Below are positions 1 through 6,811 of a stretch of DNA of 20,421 nt, piece by piece (within the stretch, counting starts at the first letter, position 1; every line of letters begins with the position of its first letter). Below the pieces are notes generated by a model, which worked only from the letters and a program-made list of their open reading frames with translations, did not search any database and was not told where the DNA came from. The stretch comes from B18-G4 sp003648575. GTDB lineage: Bacteria > Bacteroidota > Bacteroidia > Bacteroidales > B18-G4. A program made the position numbers and the translations under genes. The stretch spans positions 1 to 20,421 of the forward strand of contig JAOZTN010000050.1 in the NCBI GenBank assembly GCA_029942245.1. The letters run 5' to 3'.

Positions 1-14
1 GTGAAACAGTGAAT

Positions 15-686
15 CTATTCAACAAACCGAAGGCTGAATTTCATGCGGAAGCCCGGCTGCTCAATAAGTATGCTTTCCGGACTGTCGGTGCCGGCATTAT
101 AGCTGAGTGCAATAGAAATTTTTTCCTTCTTAAATAAACCGCCAACATTTACGATCTCTTTATAAGGTTCAATAAGATTGGTACTGATATATCCGTCTTT
201 GCCTTTGTATGATTTCATCAGGATCATGATGCCAATGCCTTCCTGTGCCAGGTATGTTTTCCTTACATCACCGGAAGGACCCGGAGCCAGCAGCATGCTG
301 AAGTATTTTTCGAATTTATTCAGCAACATGTTTTTGTCGAGGGGCGGGTAGATGTTCCTGACATAAAGGTTCAGGCCATTGGTTGATCCGACATCCCTCA
401 GCTCGAAATCAAAAAAGTTCAACCCAAGCTCGCTGAAAAAGCTCACTTTATAGGTGGAGCCCTCCGAAGCTTTGATCATCATCAAACCGGAAAATTCATG
501 TCCGTTTACCTCCAGGTGGGCTTTGTACAGGGCTTTGTCGAAGTTTGCCGAAAAAGGCATCAGCTCCGCATAGGCGGGATCCGCCATATCGAGTTCACCG
601 CTTTTGCTGTACCTCGACATATAGCAGCCCGAGAGGCCTGCAATAAGGCTAAGGCAGATCAAAAGTATGCTGAGGGATCTCTTCAT
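15..686 (-). CDS. Outer-membrane lipoprotein, possibly LolB-like
   Basis: A secreted lipoprotein of about 223 residues. From the ATG at 684-686 the protein begins MKRS, has a hydrophobic core and then a lipobox ending LSGC, so Cys21 would be the lipidated residue. The frame extends upstream to a TTG at 737, but that would bury the signal peptide, so I chose the ATG. This start overlaps the end of the LolA-like gene by 38 bases, which suggests translational coupling. The mature part looks like a beta-rich lipid-binding domain, but I cannot name the family from sequence alone. Pairing with a LolA-like protein suggests a LolB-type receptor for a lipid cargo, plausibly the pigment. That role is inferred. 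It is the last complete gene in the direction of transcription; bases 1-14 hold nothing that can be called. Confidence 0.8.
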   Translation of the reverse strand: MKRSLSILLICLSLIAGLSGCYMSRYSKSGELDMADPAYAELMPFSANFDKALYKAHLEVNGHEFSGLMMIKASEGSTYKVSFFSELGLNFFDFELRDVGSTNGLNLYVRNIYPPLDKNMLLNKFEKYFSMLLAPGPSGDVRKTYLAQEGIGIMILMKSYKGKDGYISTNLIEPYKEIVNVGGLFKKEKISIALSYNAGTDSPESILIEQPGFRMKFSLRFVE

Positions 687-1305
687 TAAGGCGTTTGTTG
701 ATGAAACGGATGCGGGTGTAATCACCCGACTTTTCAAGCATTAAGAGTTCGTCAACCGTCATGTCTTTCTTATTGATGAACAGGTGGATCTTCGAAAGAA
801 ATTCCTTCATGTTTTCATCAAGCGGACGAAGCTCCAGTTTATATGAAGAAGACTTTTCAAAATATTCAAATTCGAAATCATCGCTTTCCAGGATGCTGCC
901 ATTTACCATGCTGAGCATGATCTCATTGATCTGCCTGAACATCTTCCCGGATGCTGCGTCATAAACATTCGTATTGTTTTCATCCTGGATCAGCACAGTA
1001 TCATTGTTAAAAATGATCAGGTAATAGAATGGATCGCTGTATTCCCAGCGGAGTTTATTTTCCTTTTGAAAATAGAAAATACCCCGGCTTTTTACATCCT
1101 CTTCCAGGAAGCTCAGATGCTTCATCTGCTCAAAATCACTGGCAATGCTCAGGCTATTTTCCGAAGCGGATATCATGCTGCTCCGAAAGGCTTCAACATC
1201 TTCCATGGGGCGGTAATCATTCTGTGAAAGGGCCATCCCAGAAGGAATGATCAGGGCGACAATAAGTGTGCTGATAAATAATATACTGTACCTAATCTTT
1301 TTCAT
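649..1305 (-). CDS. LolA-like periplasmic lipid/lipoprotein carrier
   Basis: A protein of 218 residues with an N-terminal signal peptide (MKKIRYS, then a hydrophobic stretch to about residue 26 ending ALSQ). The body fits the LolA fold: a stretch around residues 72-97 reads as the LolA pattern of a beta-strand, a K/R-x-R/K-W-E-Y-S-x-P motif (here NKLRWEYSDPF) and a following strand, then DENNTNVYD. Classical LolA carries lipoproteins from the inner-membrane Lol ABC complex to the outer membrane. Copies inside aryl polyene and flexirubin clusters are thought to serve the cluster's lipid product. The start overlaps the end of the DUF2141 gene by 14 bases and the stop lies inside the next lipoprotein gene, so this is a tight operon. 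Family assignment is confident; the cargo is inferred. Confidence 0.85.
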   Translation of the reverse strand: MKKIRYSILFISTLIVALIIPSGMALSQNDYRPMEDVEAFRSSMISASENSLSIASDFEQMKHLSFLEEDVKSRGIFYFQKENKLRWEYSDPFYYLIIFNNDTVLIQDENNTNVYDAASGKMFRQINEIMLSMVNGSILESDDFEFEYFEKSSSYKLELRPLDENMKEFLSKIHLFINKKDMTVDELLMLEKSGDYTRIRFINKRLNEEIPQHTFDLP

Positions 1306-1765
1306 TGTTCACCAGTTTGATGCTTATTTCCTGTGTTCCGGGGAAGGCAAACTTAGCATTTTTAAATTTGGGAGGACCGAATCTTCCCCGGGCATCGTTC
1401 GAAAAGCCGAAGGGTTCGCCGGGTATGCCAATAGCATTTGTATTCAGTTCACCGTTTTTGTCTAAGTCCTGAAATACACTTACAACATATTCCCCTGCCG
1501 GAATGTCGTTAAGAATAATAGTTTGTACCTCTGATTCAATGGGGGCGATTTTCCGGAAGGCTACCTTTTCTATATCCATGTAATCATCGTCATTATCATA
1601 AATGGCAATGTATATATCTCCTTTAACAGGATAAATATTATGGATCGTAATGCTCAATTGCTTCGGTGTTTGCGCAAGGATATTACCAGAAACCAGTAGC
1701 CAGAAACCAGTAGCCAGAAACCAGCAAGCAGTAGGCGGTATACGAGGAAATATATTTCGCTTCAC
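1292..1765 (-). CDS. DUF2141 family secreted protein
   Basis: A 157-residue exported protein. Residues 1 to about 32 form a signal peptide ending ILAQ; the rest is a DUF2141 domain, recognised by IYIAIYDNDDDY, the DIPAGEYVVSVFQDLDKNGELNTN stretch (residues about 90-112) and the IPGEPFGFSNDARG region. The molecular function of DUF2141 is unknown; it recurs in Bacteroidota envelope and pigment loci. The start is GTG (1763-1765), immediately after the TAA of the deacetylase gene (TAAGTG). An oddity: the hydrophobic core of the signal peptide is encoded by a 14-base tandem repeat (1686-1733), so the N-terminus may have been acquired from a mobile or slipping repeat. No better downstream start keeps a signal peptide. 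Confidence 0.85.
   Translation of the reverse strand: MKRNIFPRIPPTACWFLATGFWLLVSGNILAQTPKQLSITIHNIYPVKGDIYIAIYDNDDDYMDIEKVAFRKIAPIESEVQTIILNDIPAGEYVVSVFQDLDKNGELNTNAIGIPGEPFGFSNDARGRFGPPKFKNAKFAFPGTQEISIKLVNNEKD
1686..1733. repeat. 14-bp tandem repeat inside a signal-peptide coding region
   Basis: On the plus strand the unit CCAGAAACCAGTAG occurs twice exactly (1686-1699 and 1700-1713), followed by a partial third copy CCAGAAACCAGCAA (1714-1727) and a degenerate GCAGTAGG. The period is not a multiple of three, so each copy is read in a different frame on the minus strand; all frames used are open and hydrophobic (WFLATGFWLLVSG). The 10-mer AACCAGTAGC from this unit reappears on the minus strand beside the N gap at 3544-3553. 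From memory, short repeats of the ACCAG/CAGTAG type are dispersed between genes in many Bacteroidota genomes. Confidence 0.9.
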
Positions 1766-2473
1766 TTATTTATATGCTTTTATGTTCAACAATTCATCCG
1801 GAGACACAAATTCATAACCTTCAGCCATTGATTTTTCTATCACCTCTTTCAATATAGGGATGATGTGCTCCCTGTCATCATGGAGGAGGATCACCCTGCC
1901 CGGTTTAAGGCGTCCAATCACCCGTTTTATTGTTTTCTGTGGATCTTTTCCAATAGTGTCGAGGGATCGTATGCTCCAGCCCACAACGGAATAATCCAAC
2001 AATCGTGCAGCTTTACCGATATTAGGGTTGGTAACACCGAAGGGTGGCCTGAACAGCCTCACCTTTTGCCCGATGATGCTTTCGATCAGGGCTTCATTCT
2101 TTTCCAGGTCAGATACAACTTTCTTCGTACCCAGGAAACCGTAATTGTTTGTATGGGCATAGGAATGATTCCCAACAACATGACCTTCAGCTACCATGCG
2201 TTTGACAAGCCCCCTGTTCTCTTCGATATTTTTTCCAATCAGGAAAAACCCGGCTTTAATATTATGGGATCTTAAAAGATCGAGCACCATTGGTGTGATA
2301 TCCGGATGTGGACCATCATCAAAGGTAAGCGATAGTAATTTTTTGTCGGTCCGGGCCCTGCAAAAGGCCTTCACATAAAACCCGGAACATATACAGAAGG
2401 AACCCCAGGCCAGTATCATGATCACTAGCGCGCCAGCCAAAAGGAATAAGGCCAGAAGCTGGTGAGTTAACAT
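1766..2473 (-). CDS. Polysaccharide deacetylase (NodB/CE4 family)
   Basis: A 235-residue membrane-anchored CE4 enzyme. Residues about 5-32 form one transmembrane segment and the catalytic domain follows. The NodB motifs are visible in order: TFDDGPHPD (motif 1, catalytic base and first metal Asp), GNHSYAH (motif 2, the two metal His), RPPFG (motif 3), a VVGWSI stretch with SLDT (motif 4) and ILLHD (motif 5, catalytic His). All key residues are present, so an active metal-dependent N- or O-deacetylase is expected. The ATG overlaps the end of the chain-length-factor-like gene by 7 bases. Members occur in flexirubin clusters, but their substrate there is unclear; it could be a cell-wall glycan or an acyl/amide bond in the pigment. 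The family is certain, the substrate unknown. Confidence 0.93.
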   Translation of the reverse strand: MLTHQLLALFLLAGALVIMILAWGSFCICSGFYVKAFCRARTDKKLLSLTFDDGPHPDITPMVLDLLRSHNIKAGFFLIGKNIEENRGLVKRMVAEGHVVGNHSYAHTNNYGFLGTKKVVSDLEKNEALIESIIGQKVRLFRPPFGVTNPNIGKAARLLDYSVVGWSIRSLDTIGKDPQKTIKRVIGRLKPGRVILLHDDREHIIPILKEVIEKSMAEGYEFVSPDELLNIKAYK

Positions 2474-3534
2474 GCGGATAATAATATTAAAGAATGGTTT
2501 GTGTTTTTGGTTTGATTATAGATCAGGATGTTCTTGAACTCCTTAGGTACCTGCTGGCCGTTTAGCATAATCCCATCCGGGCACTTCTGGGTTTTCAGGA
2601 TCATGGCAGCCATCCAGGCAGCAAAGCCCGATGCGGTGTGATACTCTCCACAAAAGTGTTTAAAATAAGCTGCCGGAATATCTGCAAATACCATTTTCTG
2701 CATTCTTTCGTAAACCGCATCGCTCTTGGGGTCTCCGTTCATACCTGTGATCAGCAGGTCGATCTGTTTCGGCTCAAGATCTTTCGATGCGAGAAAATCA
2801 TTGATAAATGCGAGCGTTTCATCATCGGATGATGGTTTGTAAAAGGTACTTACCCCCCGAAAGCGGGCATAGTTATCAGCTTGTTCATTCCCTGTTACAA
2901 GGAAGAATGATGCTCCTTCCCCTCCAATAGAACCCGCACCGCTATGTTCCAGTAAATGGGCGTTGGAAGCAATGTCTTCTTTCCAGAAACCGGCATTCTT
3001 GCTGATCGTGAAATAGGCATCTGTCAGCTCATCGATACCAGCCAGGAGGACATTCTCCGAAGACCTCTCCTGTATGCGGATCATACTGTCGAGCAAAGCA
3101 CTTTCGAAAGAAAGGTTTTCGTTTACATAGGTGAGGTTGTACTTATTGCATTTCAGCATGACAGCAATGTGGGCCCCAACCGTATTATGGGTAGATTGAA
3201 TGAAGGCAGTAGGTGTTAGGAATTTCTCTTCGTTTTCGATTATAGCAGTGAGGAATTTCTCCGTATCCTGCATCATGCCCAGCCCGGTTCCTGCAATGAT
3301 AGCATCAGGCACATCCACTCCTGCATCCCTAAGGCATCTCCCTGCAGCAGCCACACCCATTTTCAGGGTCCTGCTCATGCGCCGCATCTGAATAGGCTTG
3401 ATAAATTCTTTGTAATCAGGCTCGATGCATTTCAGGCGGTTGCCCTCATAAACATTCATCGCGGCCGGAAAATCAGCCTTGTCCCAGCTGAGTTGCGGTG
3501 AAATGTTTCCTATGCCCCTGATGTATGCTTCCAT
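2467..3534 (-). CDS. Ketosynthase-like chain length factor (CLF)
   Basis: A 355-residue thiolase-fold protein of the ketosynthase type without the catalytic residues. Where an active ketosynthase has a Thr-Ala-Cys-Ser-Ser run, this protein reads NENLSFES (residues 138-145), so the Cys is replaced, by Asn in my alignment. The first catalytic His (HGTGT motif) is replaced by MNGDP; a later KHFCGEYHTASG retains a His. This pattern is typical of chain length factors, which dimerise with an active ketosynthase and set chain length, as reported for ApeC with ApeO in aryl polyene systems. The gene lies directly downstream of the active ketosynthase interrupted by the N gap, which is the natural partner. 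The ATG at 3532-3534 is the first good start; upstream bases up to the gap hold a short repeat fragment. Confidence 0.85.
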   Translation of the reverse strand: MEAYIRGIGNISPQLSWDKADFPAAMNVYEGNRLKCIEPDYKEFIKPIQMRRMSRTLKMGVAAAGRCLRDAGVDVPDAIIAGTGLGMMQDTEKFLTAIIENEEKFLTPTAFIQSTHNTVGAHIAVMLKCNKYNLTYVNENLSFESALLDSMIRIQERSSENVLLAGIDELTDAYFTISKNAGFWKEDIASNAHLLEHSGAGSIGGEGASFFLVTGNEQADNYARFRGVSTFYKPSSDDETLAFINDFLASKDLEPKQIDLLITGMNGDPKSDAVYERMQKMVFADIPAAYFKHFCGEYHTASGFAAWMAAMILKTQKCPDGIMLNGQQVPKEFKNILIYNQTKNTNHSLILLSAC

Positions 3535-3543
3535 TGTTGTTAT

Positions 3544-3557
3544 CGCTACTGGTTACT
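3544..3557 (-). repeat. Short repeat fragment abutting the assembly gap
   Basis: Read on the minus strand, the last known bases beside the gap are AGTAACCAGTAGCG. They contain AACCAGTAGC, an exact 10-base match to the tandem repeat at 1686-1733, in the opposite orientation. It lies between the gap and the ATG of the CLF-like gene, so it is probably intergenic. A longer repeat array may have stopped the assembly here. Confidence 0.6.
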
Positions 3558-3657
3558 NNNNNNNNNNNNNNNNNNNNNNNNNNNNNNNNNNNNNNNNNNN
3601 NNNNNNNNNNNNNNNNNNNNNNNNNNNNNNNNNNNNNNNNNNNNNNNNNNNNNNNNN
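3558..3657. other. Assembly gap of 100 Ns
   Basis: Exactly 100 unknown bases, a conventional scaffold filler rather than a measured length. The gap removes the C-terminus of the ketosynthase encoded at 3658-4715 and part of the spacer before the CLF-like gene. By comparison with the intact ketosynthase at 5631-6773, which has about 47 residues after the equivalent MLF, about 45-60 codons are missing. The true gap is therefore probably longer than 100 bases. Confidence 0.97.
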
Positions 3658-4715
3658 GGGAAAAGCAATTGTTCCCTGATGGCCAGTATGGAGTAAATGC
3701 TCTCCACCACACCTGCAGCCGCCAGGGTATGCCCTGTGTATGGCTTGGTTGATGATACCGGAGGGATCTTGTTTCCAAAGATGCGTCCGATGGCAAGTCC
3801 TTCGGTCAGGTCATTGTTATCGGTGCCGGTGCCATGTGCATTGATATAGCTGATCTGTTCCGGTTTGAGCCCGCTCATGTCGAGTGCCTCTTTCATAGCG
3901 AGGTAAGGCCCGTAACCGTCGGGAGAGCTGGCGGTTTGATGATAGGCATCATTGGCATTGGCACAACCGCTGAGTTCAGCGTATATATCTTTCTGATGCT
4001 TTTTGGCTTCCTCTTCCGACTCAAGTACGATGTATGCCGCGCCTTCGCCAAGATTCAGGCCTGTGCGTGTTGCATCCAGCGGACGGCAATGTTTTTTGTC
4101 GAGGATCATAAGGGTGTTGAAGCCGTTCAGCGTAAATTTCGACAGGGCATCCGTACCCCCGGCGATCACGCGATCGGCCAGGCCATGGCGGATCAATTTT
4201 GCACCAAATAATATGGCGTTCAGCGATGAGGAACAGGCCGTGCTGATGGTGGTATTAAAATGTCGTAATCCCAGGCGGTCACAGATCTTCATTGAGCTGT
4301 CGCTGCAATTATGAGTTTGTACTAAATGAGAATAGGTATCATTTTGGAGGTAGTCCAGGTAATGTTTCTCGGTTTTATCCATCCCACCCACCGTGGTAGA
4401 CGAAATCAAAGCAGTGCGGGAATTATCAGTGATCCCGTATTTGTTTATTCCATCATCGAATGCCTCTATAGCTGCGATCAGTCCAAGCAAAGCAGTACGT
4501 GTATAATAATCAGGGTTTTCAACGCCTGCAAGGGAGGCCAGCTCTTCATTGCTAAAGCGAATCTCGGCAGCAGGCAGTTCAGCTTTCAGTGTAGTCTCAA
4601 GGTAGTTGATTGGCCCGACACCGTGCTTGCGGTTTTTGAGGGAATCGAGATTTTCCGCTACATTGTTTCCAATGGCGGTAATCATCCCTATGCCGGTTAT
4701 TACTACCCTGTTCAT
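3658..4715 (-). CDS. Ketosynthase, FabF/KAS II type (3' end lost in gap)
   Basis: An active-type beta-ketoacyl-ACP synthase with 352 residues visible. It catalyses decarboxylative condensation of malonyl-ACP with the growing acyl chain. The catalytic triad is present: Cys161 in STACSSS, His294 in NAHGTGTD and His329 in KPYTGHTLAAAG. The start, MNRVVITGIGM, is the usual FabF start and lies 5 bases from the stop of the upstream ACP gene. The reading frame runs into the N block after EQLLF; the two bases left of the next codon are CC, matching the Pro usual at that point. The C-terminal strand with the GFGGSN motif is missing because of the gap, not because the gene is broken. Likely partner: the CLF-like protein next downstream. 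Confidence 0.93.
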
Positions 4716-4719
4716 ATCA

Positions 4720-4974
4720 TTACTTTTGATTCTCTTTGATAAATTCAGCCATGGTTCTTAGCGAAAAGAAGATCTTACGCCCATCCTTGGGATCTTCGAT
4801 CTTGATACCGTAATTTTTTTCCAGCAGGACGATGAGCTCGAGGGCATCGATAGAATCCAGCCCCAGCCCGTCACCAAAAAGTGCTGCATCGGCATCGATA
4901 TCTTCAGGCTCCATCTCTTCCAGGTTCAATACCTCGATAATCTCAATTTTAAGCTTTTTAATTAATTCTTCCAT
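4720..4974 (-). CDS. Acyl carrier protein
   Basis: An 84-residue ACP. Ser41 in GLGLDSIDALEL is the phosphopantetheine attachment site, and the helix around it is acidic as usual. It would hold the growing polyene or acyl chain for the adjacent ketosynthases. Its ATG overlaps the stop of the upstream small ketosynthase-like gene (TAATG), and the downstream ketosynthase begins 5 bases after its stop, indicating coordinated translation. It is one of two ACPs in the locus; the other (15542-15790) has a diverged sequence, so the two may serve different chains or stages. No phosphopantetheinyl transferase is present in the window. Confidence 0.95.
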   Translation of the reverse strand: MEELIKKLKIEIIEVLNLEEMEPEDIDADAALFGDGLGLDSIDALELIVLLEKNYGIKIEDPKDGRKIFFSLRTMAEFIKENQK

Positions 4975-5627
4975 TATTGCAATCTTTTATATGTTGTGAG
5001 GAGAAATGAAGGGTCAAAGATAACATCTTCGGATGAAATTCCATGTACATCTTCGGTGCTGCCTCGTTCTATTAAAAACAAGAGTGATTCATAATTGTTC
5101 CCATACTGCTCCACCCAGCCGCATACGCAACAATCCAGGGATCCGTTTTTCAGGGCAAGCCCGGCGATTTCGAAGATCAGATCAGCATCAAAGCCTTCAC
5201 TGATCAGCACGGTATTTTCACCCCTGAACGTATGCCTGATGGCTGATTCACCGGCCATGATATTGGGCAGGGTGTATACAAAATTCGATGGGCTGGGAAA
5301 ATAGTTTTCCCGATCATTGATGGTTTCCTGGTGCTTTTCATCTACCTCAAGGGATGAGCTGCCATTGGTGAGGATCAGGCCGATCTTTTCGGGAGAATAT
5401 TTTTCAGAGAGCGCTGCATCTTTCACAAGGATATCAACAGACAGGAATCCCAGCTTAGAGAGGGCATCCATTTTGAAGAACTTGGGATAATCAGTCTCAA
5501 AGTGCCTGTAAGCTGCCCTGATAAATTTCTTGTAAGTATCTTCCTCATTATAACTAAACACTACATCTCCATTAAGCCTGACGAGCTTGTGGGTTATTGA
5601 GCAGTATTTCTTTACAACAACTACCAT
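4974..5627 (-). CDS. Small ketosynthase-like protein lacking the active Cys
   Basis: A 217-residue protein resembling only the N-terminal half of a ketosynthase. The stretch PNIMAGESAIRH (residues about 119-130) matches the THNTVGAHIA region of the neighbouring CLF-like protein. The following NTVLISEGFDADL occupies the place of the active-site motif, with Phe or Gly instead of Cys. There is no HGTGT motif. The protein is far shorter than a normal ketosynthase (about 400 residues), yet the gene shows no sign of a frameshift: it ends cleanly on a TAA overlapping the ACP start and follows the upstream ketosynthase by 3 bases. It is therefore probably a genuine family rather than a remnant. Small proteins of this kind are annotated in flexirubin clusters as 3-oxoacyl-ACP synthase. 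A non-catalytic partner of the ketosynthase at 5631-6773 is my inference. Confidence 0.75.
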   Translation of the reverse strand: MVVVVKKYCSITHKLVRLNGDVVFSYNEEDTYKKFIRAAYRHFETDYPKFFKMDALSKLGFLSVDILVKDAALSEKYSPEKIGLILTNGSSSLEVDEKHQETINDRENYFPSPSNFVYTLPNIMAGESAIRHTFRGENTVLISEGFDADLIFEIAGLALKNGSLDCCVCGWVEQYGNNYESLLFLIERGSTEDVHGISSEDVIFDPSFLLTTYKRLQ

Positions 5628-5630
5628 TGC

Positions 5631-6773
5631 TTATATTTTTTGGAGGATCACTGCTGCATTGCTGCCACCGAATCCTGATCCTGTTTTCAGGCAGGTGCTA
5701 ACTTCCTTCTCTATATTCTCCTTAATCACATGAATGCTTTTACTCACGCCATGGTGATCATATCCCGCGGAGCGGAAAAGCATATTTCTTTTCATGGATT
5801 GAAGAGAAATAGCAGCTTCAATAACACCCGCAGCCCCGAGAGTATGTCCTATATATGCCTTGTAGCTGTTGAGTGGAACCTCCTCCAGGCCTGCACGGCT
5901 GAATGCCTTGGCTTCCATCTCATCGTTATAATCCGTGGCTGTACCGTGCGCAGATATGGTATCGATATCTTCAGGTGTAAGGCCGGATAATTTCATGGCC
6001 TGCTGAATGGCCACAAGAAGGCCCTCACCGGTGCGGGATGGCCCGGAAATGTGGTTACCATCATTGCTGCCTGCCCCACCCAATACCTTTACGGGAGTTT
6101 CTTTAAAAATCCCCTGTGAGGAGGACAGGATAATGCTTGCAGCGCCTTCACCCAGGGTAAGCCCCGTCCTGTCGCGATCGAAAGGTTTGCATGCCTGTTC
6201 GCTGAGCGACTGAAAGGATTGAAAGCCGGAAACAATAAATTCTGACATCAGGTCTCCGCCACTCACAACAATATGTTTATATTTTCCGGCCCTGATCAAA
6301 CGTTCGCCGTAAATAATTCCCAGCACACCGGAAATGCATGCATTGGAAACGATGATGGCTTTATTCGGATTATTGAAATAGGTGGTGATCACCTTTGCCA
6401 TTGAATGCAGATAAATGCGGTTTTTTCCAAACTTCGCCTGCAATACCGGATCAAGTAAATCAATATTTCCCTTAGTTGTAGTAAGAATGAACAGGGTCTC
6501 GGGGGAACTAAGATCTATATCTGCCCTTTTTCCGGCATCCAGGATGGAGGCAATAAACATCCTTTCCATTCGGGTTATGTCCGCACTAAGCGGGCGAATG
6601 CTTTCCAGGCGATCATGATCTACCTTTGATAAGGGAAGTATCGAAGGGCTATACATTCCGCTGTCATCCAGTACAATACCGCTTTTCCCGCGAATAATGT
6701 TCCCGATATTTTCATCGCTTGTAAATCCAAGGGAAGAGATAATATTTTCTGCGCCTGCAAATACTTCCGTCAT
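5631..6773 (-). CDS. Ketosynthase, FabF/KAS II type
   Basis: A full-length 380-residue beta-ketoacyl-ACP synthase. The triad is Cys146 in VSNACISG, His276 in SAHGTATD and His310 in YKAYIGHTLGAAG, with GFGGSNAA near the C-terminus. It would extend ACP-bound chains in polyene synthesis. The N-terminus (MTEVFAGAENI) is more diverged than in the other two ketosynthases of the locus. It is the first gene of the second elongation block, 38 bases after the ABC permease stop; I found no TAnnTTTG motif in that spacer, so it may be transcribed with the transporter genes. It is followed by the small ketosynthase-like protein and an ACP, which could form its complex. Confidence 0.95.
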   Translation of the reverse strand: MTEVFAGAENIISSLGFTSDENIGNIIRGKSGIVLDDSGMYSPSILPLSKVDHDRLESIRPLSADITRMERMFIASILDAGKRADIDLSSPETLFILTTTKGNIDLLDPVLQAKFGKNRIYLHSMAKVITTYFNNPNKAIIVSNACISGVLGIIYGERLIRAGKYKHIVVSGGDLMSEFIVSGFQSFQSLSEQACKPFDRDRTGLTLGEGAASIILSSSQGIFKETPVKVLGGAGSNDGNHISGPSRTGEGLLVAIQQAMKLSGLTPEDIDTISAHGTATDYNDEMEAKAFSRAGLEEVPLNSYKAYIGHTLGAAGVIEAAISLQSMKRNMLFRSAGYDHHGVSKSIHVIKENIEKEVSTCLKTGSGFGGSNAAVILQKI

Positions 6774-6811
6774 GAGGGTGCTAAATTATGGAATTTTACC
6801 CGATGAGATGA

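Noticed and set aside
15..737. Upstream TTG start for the terminal lipoprotein
   Set aside because: It would place 17 polar residues before an otherwise perfect lipoprotein signal peptide that begins at the ATG at 686.
1686..1733. CRISPR-like array
   Set aside because: The repeats are 14 bases, directly adjacent and without spacers; this is a simple tandem repeat.
3473..3796. Open frames running through the N block
   Set aside because: They exist only because Ns contain no stop codons. The apparent SNQ end of the ketosynthase frame on the far side of the gap is likewise an artefact of the arbitrary 100-base filler.
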